A stretch of DNA of 64,000 nucleotides from Aquibacillus koreensis (lineage in GTDB: Bacteria > Bacillota > Bacilli > Bacillales > Amphibacillaceae). The position numbers and the translations under genes are program-made. This document shows, in pieces, positions 25,870 to 35,017 of the stretch; positions within the stretch are counted from its first letter, which is position 1, and each line of letters opens with the position of its first letter. The DNA lies in assembly GCF_025154055.1 (NCBI RefSeq), contig NZ_JAOALK010000031.1, positions 62,001 to 126,000 on the forward strand, given 5' to 3'. The notes below the pieces were generated by a model. That model was not told where the DNA came from and did no database searches. It worked only from the letters and a program-made list of their open reading frames with translations.

Positions 25870-26730
25870 TTATTTATATTCACTATTTAAGAAAAATAAA
25901 GCGATCGTTCCTGGCCCTGCATGTGCGCCGACTGCTGAACCAACCATTTCGATATGAAATTCCTCCGTACCAAATTGTTCCTTAATCATAGCGGCTAATT
26001 GTTCTGCTCTTTCCAGATCGTCTCCATGACTAATACCAATTGGTTGATTCTTTAGATCAAATCCACGTTCTTCCATTACTTCTAACATACGTTTTAGTAC
26101 CTTTTTAGAACCACGAATCTTTTCAAGAGGAACTAACTTTCCACCTTCAACATGTAATAATGGTTTAATTTTTAATAAAGAACCTATAAATGCAGCTGTT
26201 TTACTAACTCGTCCTCCACGTAGTAAGTATTCTAGGTCATCTACTGTAAATATATGCTCCATATGTTCCGCATGATAATTGCTCAATTCTATTATTTCGT
26301 TTAGGCTAGCACCTTCTTTTGCTAATTGTGCTGCACGAATAACAACTAAACCATAACCAGTAGATGCGCATTTGGTATCAATGATTTCCAACTGCCAATT
26401 TGGATATTGCTCTTTTACTTCTTGCTCTGCAAGCTTTGCAGATTGATATGTGCCAGAGAGTTCAGATGAAAAAGCAAGGTACACACTAGCTTGCTCATTT
26501 TTAGCATGTTGTTCAAATAGCTCTTTAAATGCTTGGGGTGTTACTTGTGAGGTCTTTGGAGACTTACCTTCACGCATTGCTTCATAAACAGTTTTTGCAT
26601 AAATTGTCTTTCCATCTTCGTAATTATTTCCATCTAATTGAACCGTTAGCGAAACCATATCAATGTCGTACTGGTCAAATTTATCCTTAGACAAATCACA
26701 GGCAGAGTCTGCAATGATTTTAACTGTCAA
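25870..26730 (-). CDS. DegV-family fatty-acid-binding protein
   Basis: A 286-residue DegV protein. The family binds fatty acids and, in Firmicutes, the FakB members present them to FakA kinase. VKIIADSACDLSKD at the N-terminus, TSQVTPQAFKELF, the SSELSGTYQSA loop and the C-terminal GSAVGAHAGPGTIALFFL are the diagnostic segments. Translation probably begins at TTG (26730), 6 bases after GGAGGTGG; the longer ORF start lies inside that site. Counterpart of B. subtilis YitS by synteny with yitT. Whether it serves a FakA system cannot be told here. Confidence 0.87.
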   Translation of the reverse strand: MTVKIIADSACDLSKDKFDQYDIDMVSLTVQLDGNNYEDGKTIYAKTVYEAMREGKSPKTSQVTPQAFKELFEQHAKNEQASVYLAFSSELSGTYQSAKLAEQEVKEQYPNWQLEIIDTKCASTGYGLVVIRAAQLAKEGASLNEIIELSNYHAEHMEHIFTVDDLEYLLRGGRVSKTAAFIGSLLKIKPLLHVEGGKLVPLEKIRGSKKVLKRMLEVMEERGFDLKNQPIGISHGDDLERAEQLAAMIKEQFGTEEFHIEMVGSAVGAHAGPGTIALFFLNSEYK

Positions 26731-26987
26731 CGGATCCACCTCCAAAAATTATATGTTAATGCTTATAGTGAACATAATTCTATCGTATGTATAGAAGAGA
26801 AATAGTAAACAATAAGCACGGACTAGCATGCTTATTCCTAAAACGCTTTCTAAATCTAGTTTAATGTTACAGAAGCGGTTAGTCAAAGTTTATTTTTCAT
26901 ACTGATTTACATAACAGTGGATTATACTGTAACATTGGTGGGTATGTGATTAAAAAGCTTTCAGCATGAAAGTAAAGGAGGCATCTT

Positions 26988-27836
26988 ATGTTTTTATTTG
27001 AAGCAAAACGAATCATAATTGTATTAATAGGTGCACTGTTAAATGCTATTGCGCTGAACTTCTTCTTAATATCCGCGAATGTCTATGCGAGCGGCTTTAC
27101 AGGCATGGCTCAAATATTGTCTAGTGTTTTTTCTGATCTGTTACATATTCAAGGATTGAGTACAGGTATTATTTTATTAATATTAAATATACCGGTTGCT
27201 ATTCTAGGTTGGATAAAAGTAGGAAGAGGCTTCACCATTTATAGTTTTATATCTGTTTTATTTACAACTATTTGCTTAGAAGTATTGCCTATCGTGCAAA
27301 TCTCTCCAGATATCATGTTAAATGCAGTCTTTGGCGGTGTAATTGCTGGGGTAGGAATTGGGATAACATTAAAATGGGGTGCATCTACAGGAGGTTCTGA
27401 TATCGTTGCGATGGTATTATCCCGAGTGAAAGATAAACCGATTGGGACTTATATGATGGTCATCAATGGAGTTATTATTTTACTAGCTGGTATTATTTAT
27501 GAACCTGAAAATGCGCTATACACCTTATTAGCACTGTATGTAACAACACGTGTAATTGATGTCCTGCACACACGTCATGAAAAAGTAACTGCAATGATCG
27601 TAACGACCAAAGCAGATGACCTTCAAAAAGAGATTCATAATACGATGGTAAGGGGAATTACCATTCTTCCAGCCCGTGGTGCTTATTCCAAAGTAGATAA
27701 GAATATGCTTTTTTTAGTTATTACACGATATGAACTATATGATTTAGAGAGAATTATACAAGAAGTAGATCCTAATGCATTTACAAATATTGTTGAGACG
27801 GCAGGAATATTTGGATTCTTTAGGAAAAACGATTAA
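26988..27836 (+). CDS. yitT: YitT-family membrane protein
   Basis: A 282-residue protein with five or six N-terminal helices (DUF161/YitT_membrane: GALLNAIALNFFLISANVYA, GFTGMAQILS, KWGASTGGSDIVAMVLSR) and a cytosolic DUF2179 domain from about residue 205 (EKVTAMIVTTKADDLQKE to VETAGIFGFF). This is the standard YitT architecture; function is unknown. AAGGAGG precedes the ATG. It is divergent from the degV-like gene, as yitS/yitT neighbours are in Bacillus. Confidence 0.9.
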   Translation: MFLFEAKRIIIVLIGALLNAIALNFFLISANVYASGFTGMAQILSSVFSDLLHIQGLSTGIILLILNIPVAILGWIKVGRGFTIYSFISVLFTTICLEVLPIVQISPDIMLNAVFGGVIAGVGIGITLKWGASTGGSDIVAMVLSRVKDKPIGTYMMVINGVIILLAGIIYEPENALYTLLALYVTTRVIDVLHTRHEKVTAMIVTTKADDLQKEIHNTMVRGITILPARGAYSKVDKNMLFLVITRYELYDLERIIQEVDPNAFTNIVETAGIFGFFRKND

Positions 27837-27847
27837 TATTGCCGTAA

Positions 27848-27893
27848 CCTTTTTCTCCTAATAACGACTGATTAAGTAAATAGGAGAAAAAGG
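27848..27893 (+). promoter_or_regulatory. Hairpin overlapping the ribosome-binding site of the BsuPI lipoprotein gene
   Basis: CCTTTTTCTCCTA (27848-27860) is perfectly complementary to TAGGAGAAAAAGG (27881-27893). The second arm runs into the Shine-Dalgarno AAAGGAG (27890-27896), 8 bases before the ATG at 27904. It may be the yitT terminator or may mask translation initiation; no U tract follows. Confidence 0.5.
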
Positions 27894-27903
27894 AGTAGAT
27901 CGA

Positions 27904-28809
27904 ATGAAAGCTTTCCTTTATATATTATCCGCTTTGCTTTTTTTAGTATTAATGGCTTGTGGTACGAAAAATGATGAAGAGTATTCTCAGGGGAGTATGG
28001 GAGATGGAGATCCAATCGAACAACATGAAATGGATGACTCGATAACGCAAAATATCTCTGCAAATCAAGCAACTAGCCCAGACGTGCAAACACTCATAGA
28101 ACAATTAGAAATGAAAGTAGATGTAACAACAACAGGAGAAAAAGTTGTTTTTACTATGCAGTTGAAAAATACGGGAGATGAACAAATAGAGTTAAGTTTT
28201 TCGTCAGGCCAACAATTTGAAATAGAAATATTAGACGAAACAGACGATGAAATATACGTGTATTCCGAGGGGAAGATGTTCACGGAAGCATTAGTGTATG
28301 AACCACTAGCACCAGGTGAACGATTAGAATGGCAAGAAGAAATTGATATAGTTGAAGAAGGGTTAACAGAGGGAGTGTATCAAGGTACTGTTACTTTGTT
28401 ACCTACTGAAGTTAATAAACAATTATTAGAAGACAATCCTTTCACTGAAACAATTTCAATGACGATAGGAGAAAACCATTCAGAGCCTTTACTTCCTAAA
28501 GCGGATGATACGCACCCTGATAGCTTTCGTGATGTAGAAGTAACTGGAACAAACGGAATCTACACCGTAACGGGAGAAGCATATACTAGCAATGATTTTT
28601 TCTATCATGTGGAAGATGGGCATATGGTTTTAGTTGAAGAAACAAAGGTTGAAAAAGAGGTTGAAGGCTGGGAGTCATTTCAAATTGACTTATCAATCGA
28701 TGAGAAAAGACTACCCGAAAACGGAGCTGTTACTATCTTTTTCTATGAGAAAAACCTAGAAGATGGAATGGAAATGAATGGCAAAGCTTATCCATTGGAA
28801 CAATTTTAA
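27904..28809 (+). CDS. Lipoprotein with a BsuPI-type proteinase-inhibitor domain
   Basis: A 301-residue exported lipoprotein: hydrophobic signal MKAFLYILSALLFLVLMAC with lipobox LMAC (Cys19). An acidic linker leads to a BsuPI-like beta domain at about residues 60-185, with the characteristic TMQLKNTGDEQIELSFSSGQ and YEPLAPGERLEWQ. A C-terminal domain of about 100 residues (DVEVTGTNGIYTVTGEAYTSN onward) resembles an immunoglobulin-like Gmad2-type fold, which is a guess. In B. subtilis the cytoplasmic inhibitor gene ipi lies next to yitT; here the domain is on a lipoprotein instead. Confidence 0.85.
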   Translation: MKAFLYILSALLFLVLMACGTKNDEEYSQGSMGDGDPIEQHEMDDSITQNISANQATSPDVQTLIEQLEMKVDVTTTGEKVVFTMQLKNTGDEQIELSFSSGQQFEIEILDETDDEIYVYSEGKMFTEALVYEPLAPGERLEWQEEIDIVEEGLTEGVYQGTVTLLPTEVNKQLLEDNPFTETISMTIGENHSEPLLPKADDTHPDSFRDVEVTGTNGIYTVTGEAYTSNDFFYHVEDGHMVLVEETKVEKEVEGWESFQIDLSIDEKRLPENGAVTIFFYEKNLEDGMEMNGKAYPLEQF

Positions 28810-28813
28810 TGAA

Positions 28814-28848
28814 AAGAAGACATCTCACTGTAGATGTCTTTTTTATTG
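28814..28848 (+). terminator. Terminator of the BsuPI lipoprotein gene
   Basis: AAGACATCT and AGATGTCTT pair around CACTGT and are followed by TTTTATT. Confidence 0.9.
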
Positions 28849-28874
28849 CCTTTTCTTCCTTGAGCTTTGTTGTT

Positions 28875-29075
28875 ATTGTTGCACAGTAGATTCATACTGT
28901 ACAGTAACTAAAGATGATAATACTGCTTTACCGTTCCGGAAATACACTCCGCTTTCCGTGGGGCGAGCGCCGAACCGCTTCGTCGCTTCGCTCCTGCAGG
29001 GGCTCGCCTGTCTCGCAGATCCCACAGGAGTCTACGCGTATTCCCTCCACTAGCATTTATGTACAGTATAAAGAT
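28875..29075. repeat. GC-rich palindromic intergenic repeat (element 4)
   Basis: A GC-rich island in AT-rich surroundings. The inner part (about 28936-29050) starts GGAAATACACTCCGCTTTCC and ends with CACAGGAGTCTACGCGTATTC; its two ends are imperfect inverted repeats that can fold into one long hairpin. The left flank (28876-28908, AGTAGAT..ATACTGT..AGTAA) closely matches the left flank of the similar element at 63435. Short ORFs here on both strands are by-products of the high GC content. Confidence 0.75.
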
Positions 29076-29153
29076 AAAGCTTTCATTTAGGTGTTTATCG
29101 ATGATCTGCAATACGTTTTTAGTTAATGTAGAAAAGAAAAAAACACTTATGGT

Positions 29154-29420
29154 TTAGTAACCATAAGTGTTTAAGATGTCCTTTACTTGAGGAGTTAAGT
29201 TGTCCCATTCGACATCAGCCTTTTTATTTACAGTAATAAAATTTTGGTATCCAAAAACATTATCAACGCTTTCTATAGCCATTAGATCATTTAAAATTTT
29301 ATGTTCACTTGTTTGTCCGGGCATAACAGAAATACTGCTATTTCCTTCAAATATTAGTGAATCCGTTGTGAATTTCATTGCATTTGGGTTTGGTGTAGCT
29401 TCTACATGAATGCTCATCAT
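29154..29420 (-). CDS. Nfu/NifU N-terminal domain protein
   Basis: An 88-residue protein consisting only of the Nfu_N scaffold domain (start HVEATPNPNAMKF, the classic 'TPNPNALKF' signature, then DLMAIESVDNVFGYQNFITVNK). The Fe-S-binding CxxC domain of full NifU/Nfu is absent, so it is a stand-alone N domain. A role in iron-sulfur cluster assembly or protein contact is inferred from the family. Two ATGs in tandem follow AGGAGGAAATA; either may be used. Confidence 0.9.
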   Translation of the reverse strand: MMSIHVEATPNPNAMKFTTDSLIFEGNSSISVMPGQTSEHKILNDLMAIESVDNVFGYQNFITVNKKADVEWDNLTPQVKDILNTYGY

Positions 29421-29580
29421 TATTTCCTCCTAGATATCTTCCTTATATGTCTATGATAGCAGAAAAGTGCTCAATACAAAAGAAACTTCATTAAATTGTA
29501 ATTTGAAAAGATAGAGACCATAGGGGTAAAAAAGTTATAATAGAAGTAGTAAAACTTTCACGAAAAGAAAGGACGATCTG

Positions 29581-30021
29581 ATGATAAGACGGGCTATTTG
29601 GATGGGAACTGTTGCAGGAGGTGTTTTGGCGTGTTTTCTATGGGTAATGGAGAGTCTAACAGGTATCAAGGTTTTTACTTTGTTATTAAACGTTGACTTT
29701 ATAATAGAACGTAAACTTCCCGTTTTTCTCGAGTTACTTTTTCACTTTATTATTTCCTGGGGAATATGCTTGGTTTTTGTCGTACTCTTGAATCGAAAAG
29801 GATCAACAACGCCTATGTATCGATTGGGAATTGCACTTTTATTGAGTATGATCGCTGCCATTTCTTATTTTCCATTGACTAGCCTAGCAATAAAAGAGAC
29901 ACCTTCCGTTACAGACTGGCAAGGAATTACGTATTGGATAATAGGACATCTGATCTACGCTTTTATCATGCTTATTATGCCATTCCGCTTTAATCAGAAG
30001 CACAAGTTTTTATTTTATTAA
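29581..30021 (+). CDS. Four-helix membrane protein (YqhR-like)
   Basis: A 146-residue protein with four hydrophobic helices (AIWMGTVAGGVLACFLWVME; FLELLFHFIISWGICLVFVVLL; LGIALLLSMIAAISYFPLTSLA; YWIIGHLIYAFIMLIMPF). The resemblance to the YqhR family of Bacillus is tentative. GAAAGGA lies 7 bases before the ATG. It is separated by about 130 bases from the signalling operon downstream. Function unknown. Confidence 0.75.
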   Translation: MIRRAIWMGTVAGGVLACFLWVMESLTGIKVFTLLLNVDFIIERKLPVFLELLFHFIISWGICLVFVVLLNRKGSTTPMYRLGIALLLSMIAAISYFPLTSLAIKETPSVTDWQGITYWIIGHLIYAFIMLIMPFRFNQKHKFLFY

Positions 30022-30154
30022 ATAATACCATATTTCGACACACTTCAACTATGATAAAATAAAGTAAGAGATTAGGTATGTGTAGTGAACGTTTGGAACA
30101 TACAGTTATCGTCAACGGTTTTATAAAAGTGGAAACAAAGTAGGAGTGAAAATC

Positions 30155-31771
30155 TTGAAGAAGTATCAATCTATGTTTCTAAAACGGTATAAACATATGC
30201 TTGACGAGTGGAAGCAGAAGCCATCTGTTTCGAATCAAGAATTATATCGTTTTTTACATTCAATTAAAGGAACTGCATCTTCGATCGAACTTCATCATTT
30301 AACAGAGACGTCGAGTGAGTTGTTGGAACAAATTGATAAGGACAAAGAATCCATTTGGAAAATAGACGAGTGGGTAGACTTTATCCAACCACTAGCCTTG
30401 TTATTTGATGAGGATATAGAAGATCCAATTCAAGTAAAAGGTGCTGTAGATGACCAAACATCACAAAAAACCATTTTAGTATTAAATAATGACATTGATC
30501 TATTGAATTACATAAAAGAAAACCTTGAAGACAATAACTACAAAGTATTTATTGCAACGACTTTAAATCGTGGAACACAGCTTTTTTACGACCGTCATCC
30601 AGATCTAGTTATTTGTGACTACCATATTAAGAATAAACGTGGTCTTGATTTTCTGAAAAATATTGAAAAGAATGTACTAAGTACATTTACTCCAGTATTG
30701 ATAATCAGTGATGATGTAAGTCAAAAGGTGAAGAAAAAAGTATATGATGCTAATGCGTATGATTTCATTGAGAAACCCATTCAGATGGACGTCTTCTTAA
30801 GTATCATTCGGAATCGATTAAGGCAAAAAGAAATGTTCAAAAAAAGAGTCATGGTTGATGAGCTAACGAGCGCGTATAATCGTGTATTTCTAAATGATAA
30901 ATGGAAAGAACTTCATAAAAATTTTAAAGAAAAGGGAACACCGTTTAGTTTTGCGTTATTAGACTTAGATCGATTTAAACAAGTTAATGATAAATATGGA
31001 CATGCAGTCGGGGATACAGTTCTAGCAGAATTTTCTCAATTTATCTTACGTAATATTCGCTCATCGGATAACCTTGTTCGTTACGGTGGGGAAGAATTTT
31101 TATTGATCTTACAAGAAACTAAACAAGATGACGGTATTCGGATTGTTCAACGCCTACTTGAAGAGTTTATGGCAGAAAAACAAATCGTAAATGGGATTAG
31201 CTTGTCGTTAAGTTTTACTTCCGGCGTTTCCGAGATGAAAAAGTCTATTCAATCATTGGAACAACTTATTATACAGAGTGACCTTGCCTTGTATTACGGA
31301 AAACAAAATGGTCGAAAGTCCGTGCATGGATACCATCCAGAGTTGCAGAAGAATAGTGAATTAGTTAAAAAGCATAACTTATTACGGATAGCGATCGTCG
31401 ATGATGATCGTGTTATTCAACAATTGCTCCAAGATTATTTGTCCAAGATGACTATTTCAAACTTCCATATTGAAGTAAGGGCCTTCCGAGAAGGTGAATC
31501 CTTCTTAGCCACAAGTTGGTATAAACAAGCGGGGAACTATATTATATTACTTGATGGCATCATGCCTGGTATGGATGGGCTAGAAGTATTAAGTGAGCTG
31601 CGAAAAACAGAGAATGAAAAAGATATGGGTATCATTATGCTCACCGGACGACAGAAGGATGAAGATATTGTAAAAGCTCTAGAATTAGGTGCAGATGATT
31701 ATATAACGAAACCTTTTAGTCTACAACAGTTAGAAGCTAGAGTGAAAAGATTAATTAACAGGTTATTTTAA
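30155..31771 (+). CDS. HPt-REC-GGDEF-REC signalling protein (probable diguanylate cyclase)
   Basis: A 538-residue cytosolic protein with four modules: an HPt domain (about 1-95, phospho-His35 in FLHSIKGTASSIE); a first receiver (about 108-225, LVICDYHI with the acceptor Asp and EKPI, though the acidic pair is ND); a GGDEF domain (about 240-400) with an intact active site RYGGEEF and inhibitory RxxD site RSSD five residues before it; and a second receiver (about 410-535, VDDDR, LLDGIMPGMDG, TKPF). It should make c-di-GMP under control of phosphotransfer. TTG at 30155 is preferred because AGGAG ends 8 bases before it; the GTG at 30146 lies inside that site. Confidence 0.88.
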   Translation: MKKYQSMFLKRYKHMLDEWKQKPSVSNQELYRFLHSIKGTASSIELHHLTETSSELLEQIDKDKESIWKIDEWVDFIQPLALLFDEDIEDPIQVKGAVDDQTSQKTILVLNNDIDLLNYIKENLEDNNYKVFIATTLNRGTQLFYDRHPDLVICDYHIKNKRGLDFLKNIEKNVLSTFTPVLIISDDVSQKVKKKVYDANAYDFIEKPIQMDVFLSIIRNRLRQKEMFKKRVMVDELTSAYNRVFLNDKWKELHKNFKEKGTPFSFALLDLDRFKQVNDKYGHAVGDTVLAEFSQFILRNIRSSDNLVRYGGEEFLLILQETKQDDGIRIVQRLLEEFMAEKQIVNGISLSLSFTSGVSEMKKSIQSLEQLIIQSDLALYYGKQNGRKSVHGYHPELQKNSELVKKHNLLRIAIVDDDRVIQQLLQDYLSKMTISNFHIEVRAFREGESFLATSWYKQAGNYIILLDGIMPGMDGLEVLSELRKTENEKDMGIIMLTGRQKDEDIVKALELGADDYITKPFSLQQLEARVKRLINRLF

Positions 31772-31794
31772 TTAACAATCAAAGGGGTTTAGTT

Positions 31795-32160
31795 ATGGCG
31801 AAAATTTTAGTAGTAGATGATGAAGAAGTACTTCGTATGCTTCTGATGGATACCTTGGAAGATGAAGGACACGATGTCCTAGAAGCTATAGATGGTAGAC
31901 ATGCCTTAAAACTTCTAGAAGAAAATGGTGATATAGACTTAGTTATACTGGATAATATGATGCCAGGATTAACTGGAATAGAGGTAGCCAAACAACTCGA
32001 TGAAGAGTGGAAGGAGAAACATCCCATTTTGATGTTAACGGCTAAAACACAACAATCTGACTTAGATGAGTCAAGAGAAGCAGGTATTCCTTATTATATG
32101 GCAAAGCCTTTTAGTCCTGCTCAACTTGTATTATTGGTGGAGGATATTTTGAATGCGTAA
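31795..32160 (+). CDS. Stand-alone response-regulator receiver
   Basis: A 121-residue single REC domain with all key residues: acidic pair VVDDEEV, phospho-acceptor Asp in LVILDNMMPGLTG, Thr in MLTAKT and Lys in MAKPF. No output domain, as in CheY- or Spo0F-like phosphotransfer proteins. It lies 23 bases after the GGDEF gene and overlaps the histidine kinase gene by 8 bases, so all three are one operon. Confidence 0.92.
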   Translation: MAKILVVDDEEVLRMLLMDTLEDEGHDVLEAIDGRHALKLLEENGDIDLVILDNMMPGLTGIEVAKQLDEEWKEKHPILMLTAKTQQSDLDESREAGIPYYMAKPFSPAQLVLLVEDILNA

Positions 32161-34996
32161 ATTGTTTAAAAATACGATTCGAAGTCGATTCTTTATTTTA
32201 TTAATGACAATATCGATTACAGCATTAGTAGGAGTTGCGGGTATCTTATTGTTTACACAATCTGTTAAATCAGATTATTTGGAACAACGGGAGGTACTTA
32301 CGGATAAAGGTAATGTTCTCAGAGACATGGAGCGTAATGTTACCCAGATGGTCGTTCATATGCGTGGTTACGCAGCATTTGGGAATGATAACGAACTAGT
32401 GAAATCGGAACAATTTAAACACAAATTGGAATCGGAAATTGTGGCATACAAGCAGTTGGGCTTATCTGAACAGGAAAATATACTTGTTGATGAAATGGAA
32501 ATATTTGTTGATAAGTATTGGAATGATTTATTGCCACTTATGAAGCCTTTTATACAAACAAATAATTATGAATCACTTAAAGAAGCTAGTAAATATACAT
32601 CATCCACAATCATTGTAAGTAATCTTTTAGATGAGATTGCTGAAGGAACGGATGACATAGAGCAACAGCTAAGTAATAGTCATGAATCTTTTTTAGAAAC
32701 AGTTGATAACATGAATTACTTGCTCATTTTATTTCTAGCAATTATTTTTCTTGTTTTAAGTCTGGCATCGAGAAACCTAACAAAGCTGATTGTCACACCA
32801 ATGTCAGACCTATCAAAGGCATCACAACGATTAGCAAAAGGTGAACCGATTTCGATTGATCGCCTTAATCGAACAGATGAACTTGGAACACTTTCAAATA
32901 GCTTTGCAGATATGGCAAGTCAAATTAAGAACAGAGAAGATCATCTTTCCGAACAAAACAAACAATTGACACTCCAGGCGGAACAACTAGTGAACACAAA
33001 AAGAACACTGGAAAGGTTCAATCAGATGAACCATGCCTTGTCCATCACGCAAAACGAACAAGAGTTATTAGACCAGGTGATTGGTGATTTGGCCGTAATT
33101 TATCGTTTCGATCTAGGTATATTGTTTACGATAGAAAATGGCACGTTTGCAACTGTCGGGATAGATCGTGAAAAGTATAGAAATGATGTTGATACATACT
33201 TTTCAACTGCTATCCATCGACTTCAACAAAATGGTCAAGCATTTGTTACGAAAAGACAAGTGGAACAAGGGGAGGCAGGTTATTACTTTGAAGAAAAATC
33301 TTATGACCTCCACGCACCGGTCATTAATGCAAATAACGATTTAATTGCAGTATTAGTATGTACAAGAGTAGCCAACCCGTTTTCTTTGTCCGAACAAGAA
33401 GAGATCAAAGGAATTTTAAATCGTGTGTCCTTATCATTGGAAAAAATTAATTATTTCGTTCAAACAGAAAATAGTCGACAGCTTAATCAAGATATTATTG
33501 ACAATATTAACGAGGGAATCCAGTTCATTGATGAAGAGGGATACTTAGTTCAATATAATCAAAAATGGCTAGAATTTTTCTATTTATATAATGGGGAAAT
33601 GGAAACAGACTTACATCTCGAGCAACGATGTTCTTGGTTAGAAAAAGTAGCAGTACATGTAAAAAGCAGAGATGCCTTTATAGCATATATTGAAAAAGTA
33701 ATACGGACGGAAGGGCAAGGTGGCACAAATTATCAATTTGAAGTAAAAAATGGGACAAGTAATGTACTTACTGTATATGCTGAGGCTGTTTATCGACAAG
33801 AAAAGCGAATAGGGACATTATTTGTGTACAGAGATATAACAGCAGAGTATGAAGTAGATCAAATGAAATCCAACTTGGTAAGTACAGTAAGTCATGAGTT
33901 AAGAACGCCGCTTGCAAGTGTATTAGGTTATACGGAATTAATGATTAGCAAAGAGCTTAAGCCAGAGCGCCAAGAACGTTATTTGAAAACAATTCACAAA
34001 GAAGCGCTGAGGTTAACCAACCTTATCAATGACTTTTTAGATCTGCAACGGATGGAGTCAGGTTATCAAGAATATAAAATGGAAAATGTAAATATGGTCG
34101 AACTAGCAGAAGATGTACTTGACCGTTTCCGTATTAACAACCCGGACCATACACTGCGAGTGATTGATCATAGTAATTTCTCATCCGTACAAGCCGATCC
34201 GCAAAGTATTGTCCAGTTGTACACTAATTTGATCAGTAATGCAATTAAATTTTCACCTAATGGAGGAGATGTAGTCATCTCGTTCAATAATAGCAATAAC
34301 CATCTTTATATTCATGTATCAGATAAAGGAATTGGTATACCTGACAATGAATTGAAAAGACTATTTACAAAGTTCCATCGAATTGATAATTCTAGTCAGA
34401 GGAAAATAGGTGGAACAGGGTTAGGATTAGCAATTTGTAAAGAAATAGTAGAAGCACATAATGGAAAGATTGCTGTCCGCTCTGAATTGGATAAGGGGAG
34501 TGTATTTACAGTAACATTACCTCTTGACCCAACCATAAGCCGATCAACCGTTAAAGTTGAAAATCAATTATTGCCTGAAATAGTCTTGATTGAAGATGAT
34601 ACAAGTCTATCCCAGTTATTAGAAGATGAATTAAAAGATTCTGGATTCTATGTTAGAAAGTACGCAAATGGTGAGGATGTGTTACGACATTTGGAGCACT
34701 TATCACCTGATGGTATAGTTGTTGATCTTATGCTAGGGGATGGAATAGATGGTTGGGAAATTATTAAAGCAGTGAAAAATCACCATCATTTAGAAGAGAT
34801 CCCTATTTTTATTTCTTCTGCATTGGAACAAAAAGAAAAAGGGGAAAAATTAGGGGTCGATCATTATTTAACAAAACCATATCCACCTAATAAATTATCT
34901 ACTGTCATCTTACAAACAATGCTTCAGTACGAGAAAAGAGGACAAATTTTATACGCAAATGAAGATGAAGATATAAATAACAATCCCCCTTCCTAG
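32153..34996 (+). CDS. Hybrid sensor histidine kinase (HAMP-GAF-PAS-HisKA-HATPase-REC)
   Basis: A 947-residue membrane kinase. Helices at about 13-34 and 188-207 enclose a helical extracellular sensor of CHASE3 type. Then follow HAMP (about 205-260), a GAF-like domain (about 295-435), a PAS domain (about 445-565), HisKA with phospho-His581 in STVSHELRTPLASV, HATPase (NAIKFSPNGGD, DKGIGIPD, GGTGLGLAI) and a C-terminal receiver with VLIEDD, VVDLML and TKPY. The start codon overlaps the upstream receiver gene. The His-Asp modules of this kinase plus the HPt of the first gene allow a full His-Asp-His-Asp relay. The stop codon lies within the terminator stem. The signal sensed is unknown. Confidence 0.92.
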   Translation: MRKLFKNTIRSRFFILLMTISITALVGVAGILLFTQSVKSDYLEQREVLTDKGNVLRDMERNVTQMVVHMRGYAAFGNDNELVKSEQFKHKLESEIVAYKQLGLSEQENILVDEMEIFVDKYWNDLLPLMKPFIQTNNYESLKEASKYTSSTIIVSNLLDEIAEGTDDIEQQLSNSHESFLETVDNMNYLLILFLAIIFLVLSLASRNLTKLIVTPMSDLSKASQRLAKGEPISIDRLNRTDELGTLSNSFADMASQIKNREDHLSEQNKQLTLQAEQLVNTKRTLERFNQMNHALSITQNEQELLDQVIGDLAVIYRFDLGILFTIENGTFATVGIDREKYRNDVDTYFSTAIHRLQQNGQAFVTKRQVEQGEAGYYFEEKSYDLHAPVINANNDLIAVLVCTRVANPFSLSEQEEIKGILNRVSLSLEKINYFVQTENSRQLNQDIIDNINEGIQFIDEEGYLVQYNQKWLEFFYLYNGEMETDLHLEQRCSWLEKVAVHVKSRDAFIAYIEKVIRTEGQGGTNYQFEVKNGTSNVLTVYAEAVYRQEKRIGTLFVYRDITAEYEVDQMKSNLVSTVSHELRTPLASVLGYTELMISKELKPERQERYLKTIHKEALRLTNLINDFLDLQRMESGYQEYKMENVNMVELAEDVLDRFRINNPDHTLRVIDHSNFSSVQADPQSIVQLYTNLISNAIKFSPNGGDVVISFNNSNNHLYIHVSDKGIGIPDNELKRLFTKFHRIDNSSQRKIGGTGLGLAICKEIVEAHNGKIAVRSELDKGSVFTVTLPLDPTISRSTVKVENQLLPEIVLIEDDTSLSQLLEDELKDSGFYVRKYANGEDVLRHLEHLSPDGIVVDLMLGDGIDGWEIIKAVKNHHHLEEIPIFISSALEQKEKGEKLGVDHYLTKPYPPNKLSTVILQTMLQYEKRGQILYANEDEDINNNPPS

Positions 34997-35012
34997 AAGG
35001 GGGATTGTTATT
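34979..35012. terminator. Perfect bidirectional terminator containing the kinase stop codon
   Basis: AACAATCCCCCTTC (34979-34992) pairs with GAAGGGGGATTGTT (34996-35009); the loop is CTA. The kinase stop codon TAG (34994-34996) falls in the loop. Confidence 0.9.
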
Positions 35013-35017
35013 AGGGG

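Noticed and set aside
28778-29111. Short ORFs on both strands in the GC-rich element
   Set aside because: They arise from the high GC content of a palindromic repeat, have no ribosome-binding site and run across the hairpin.
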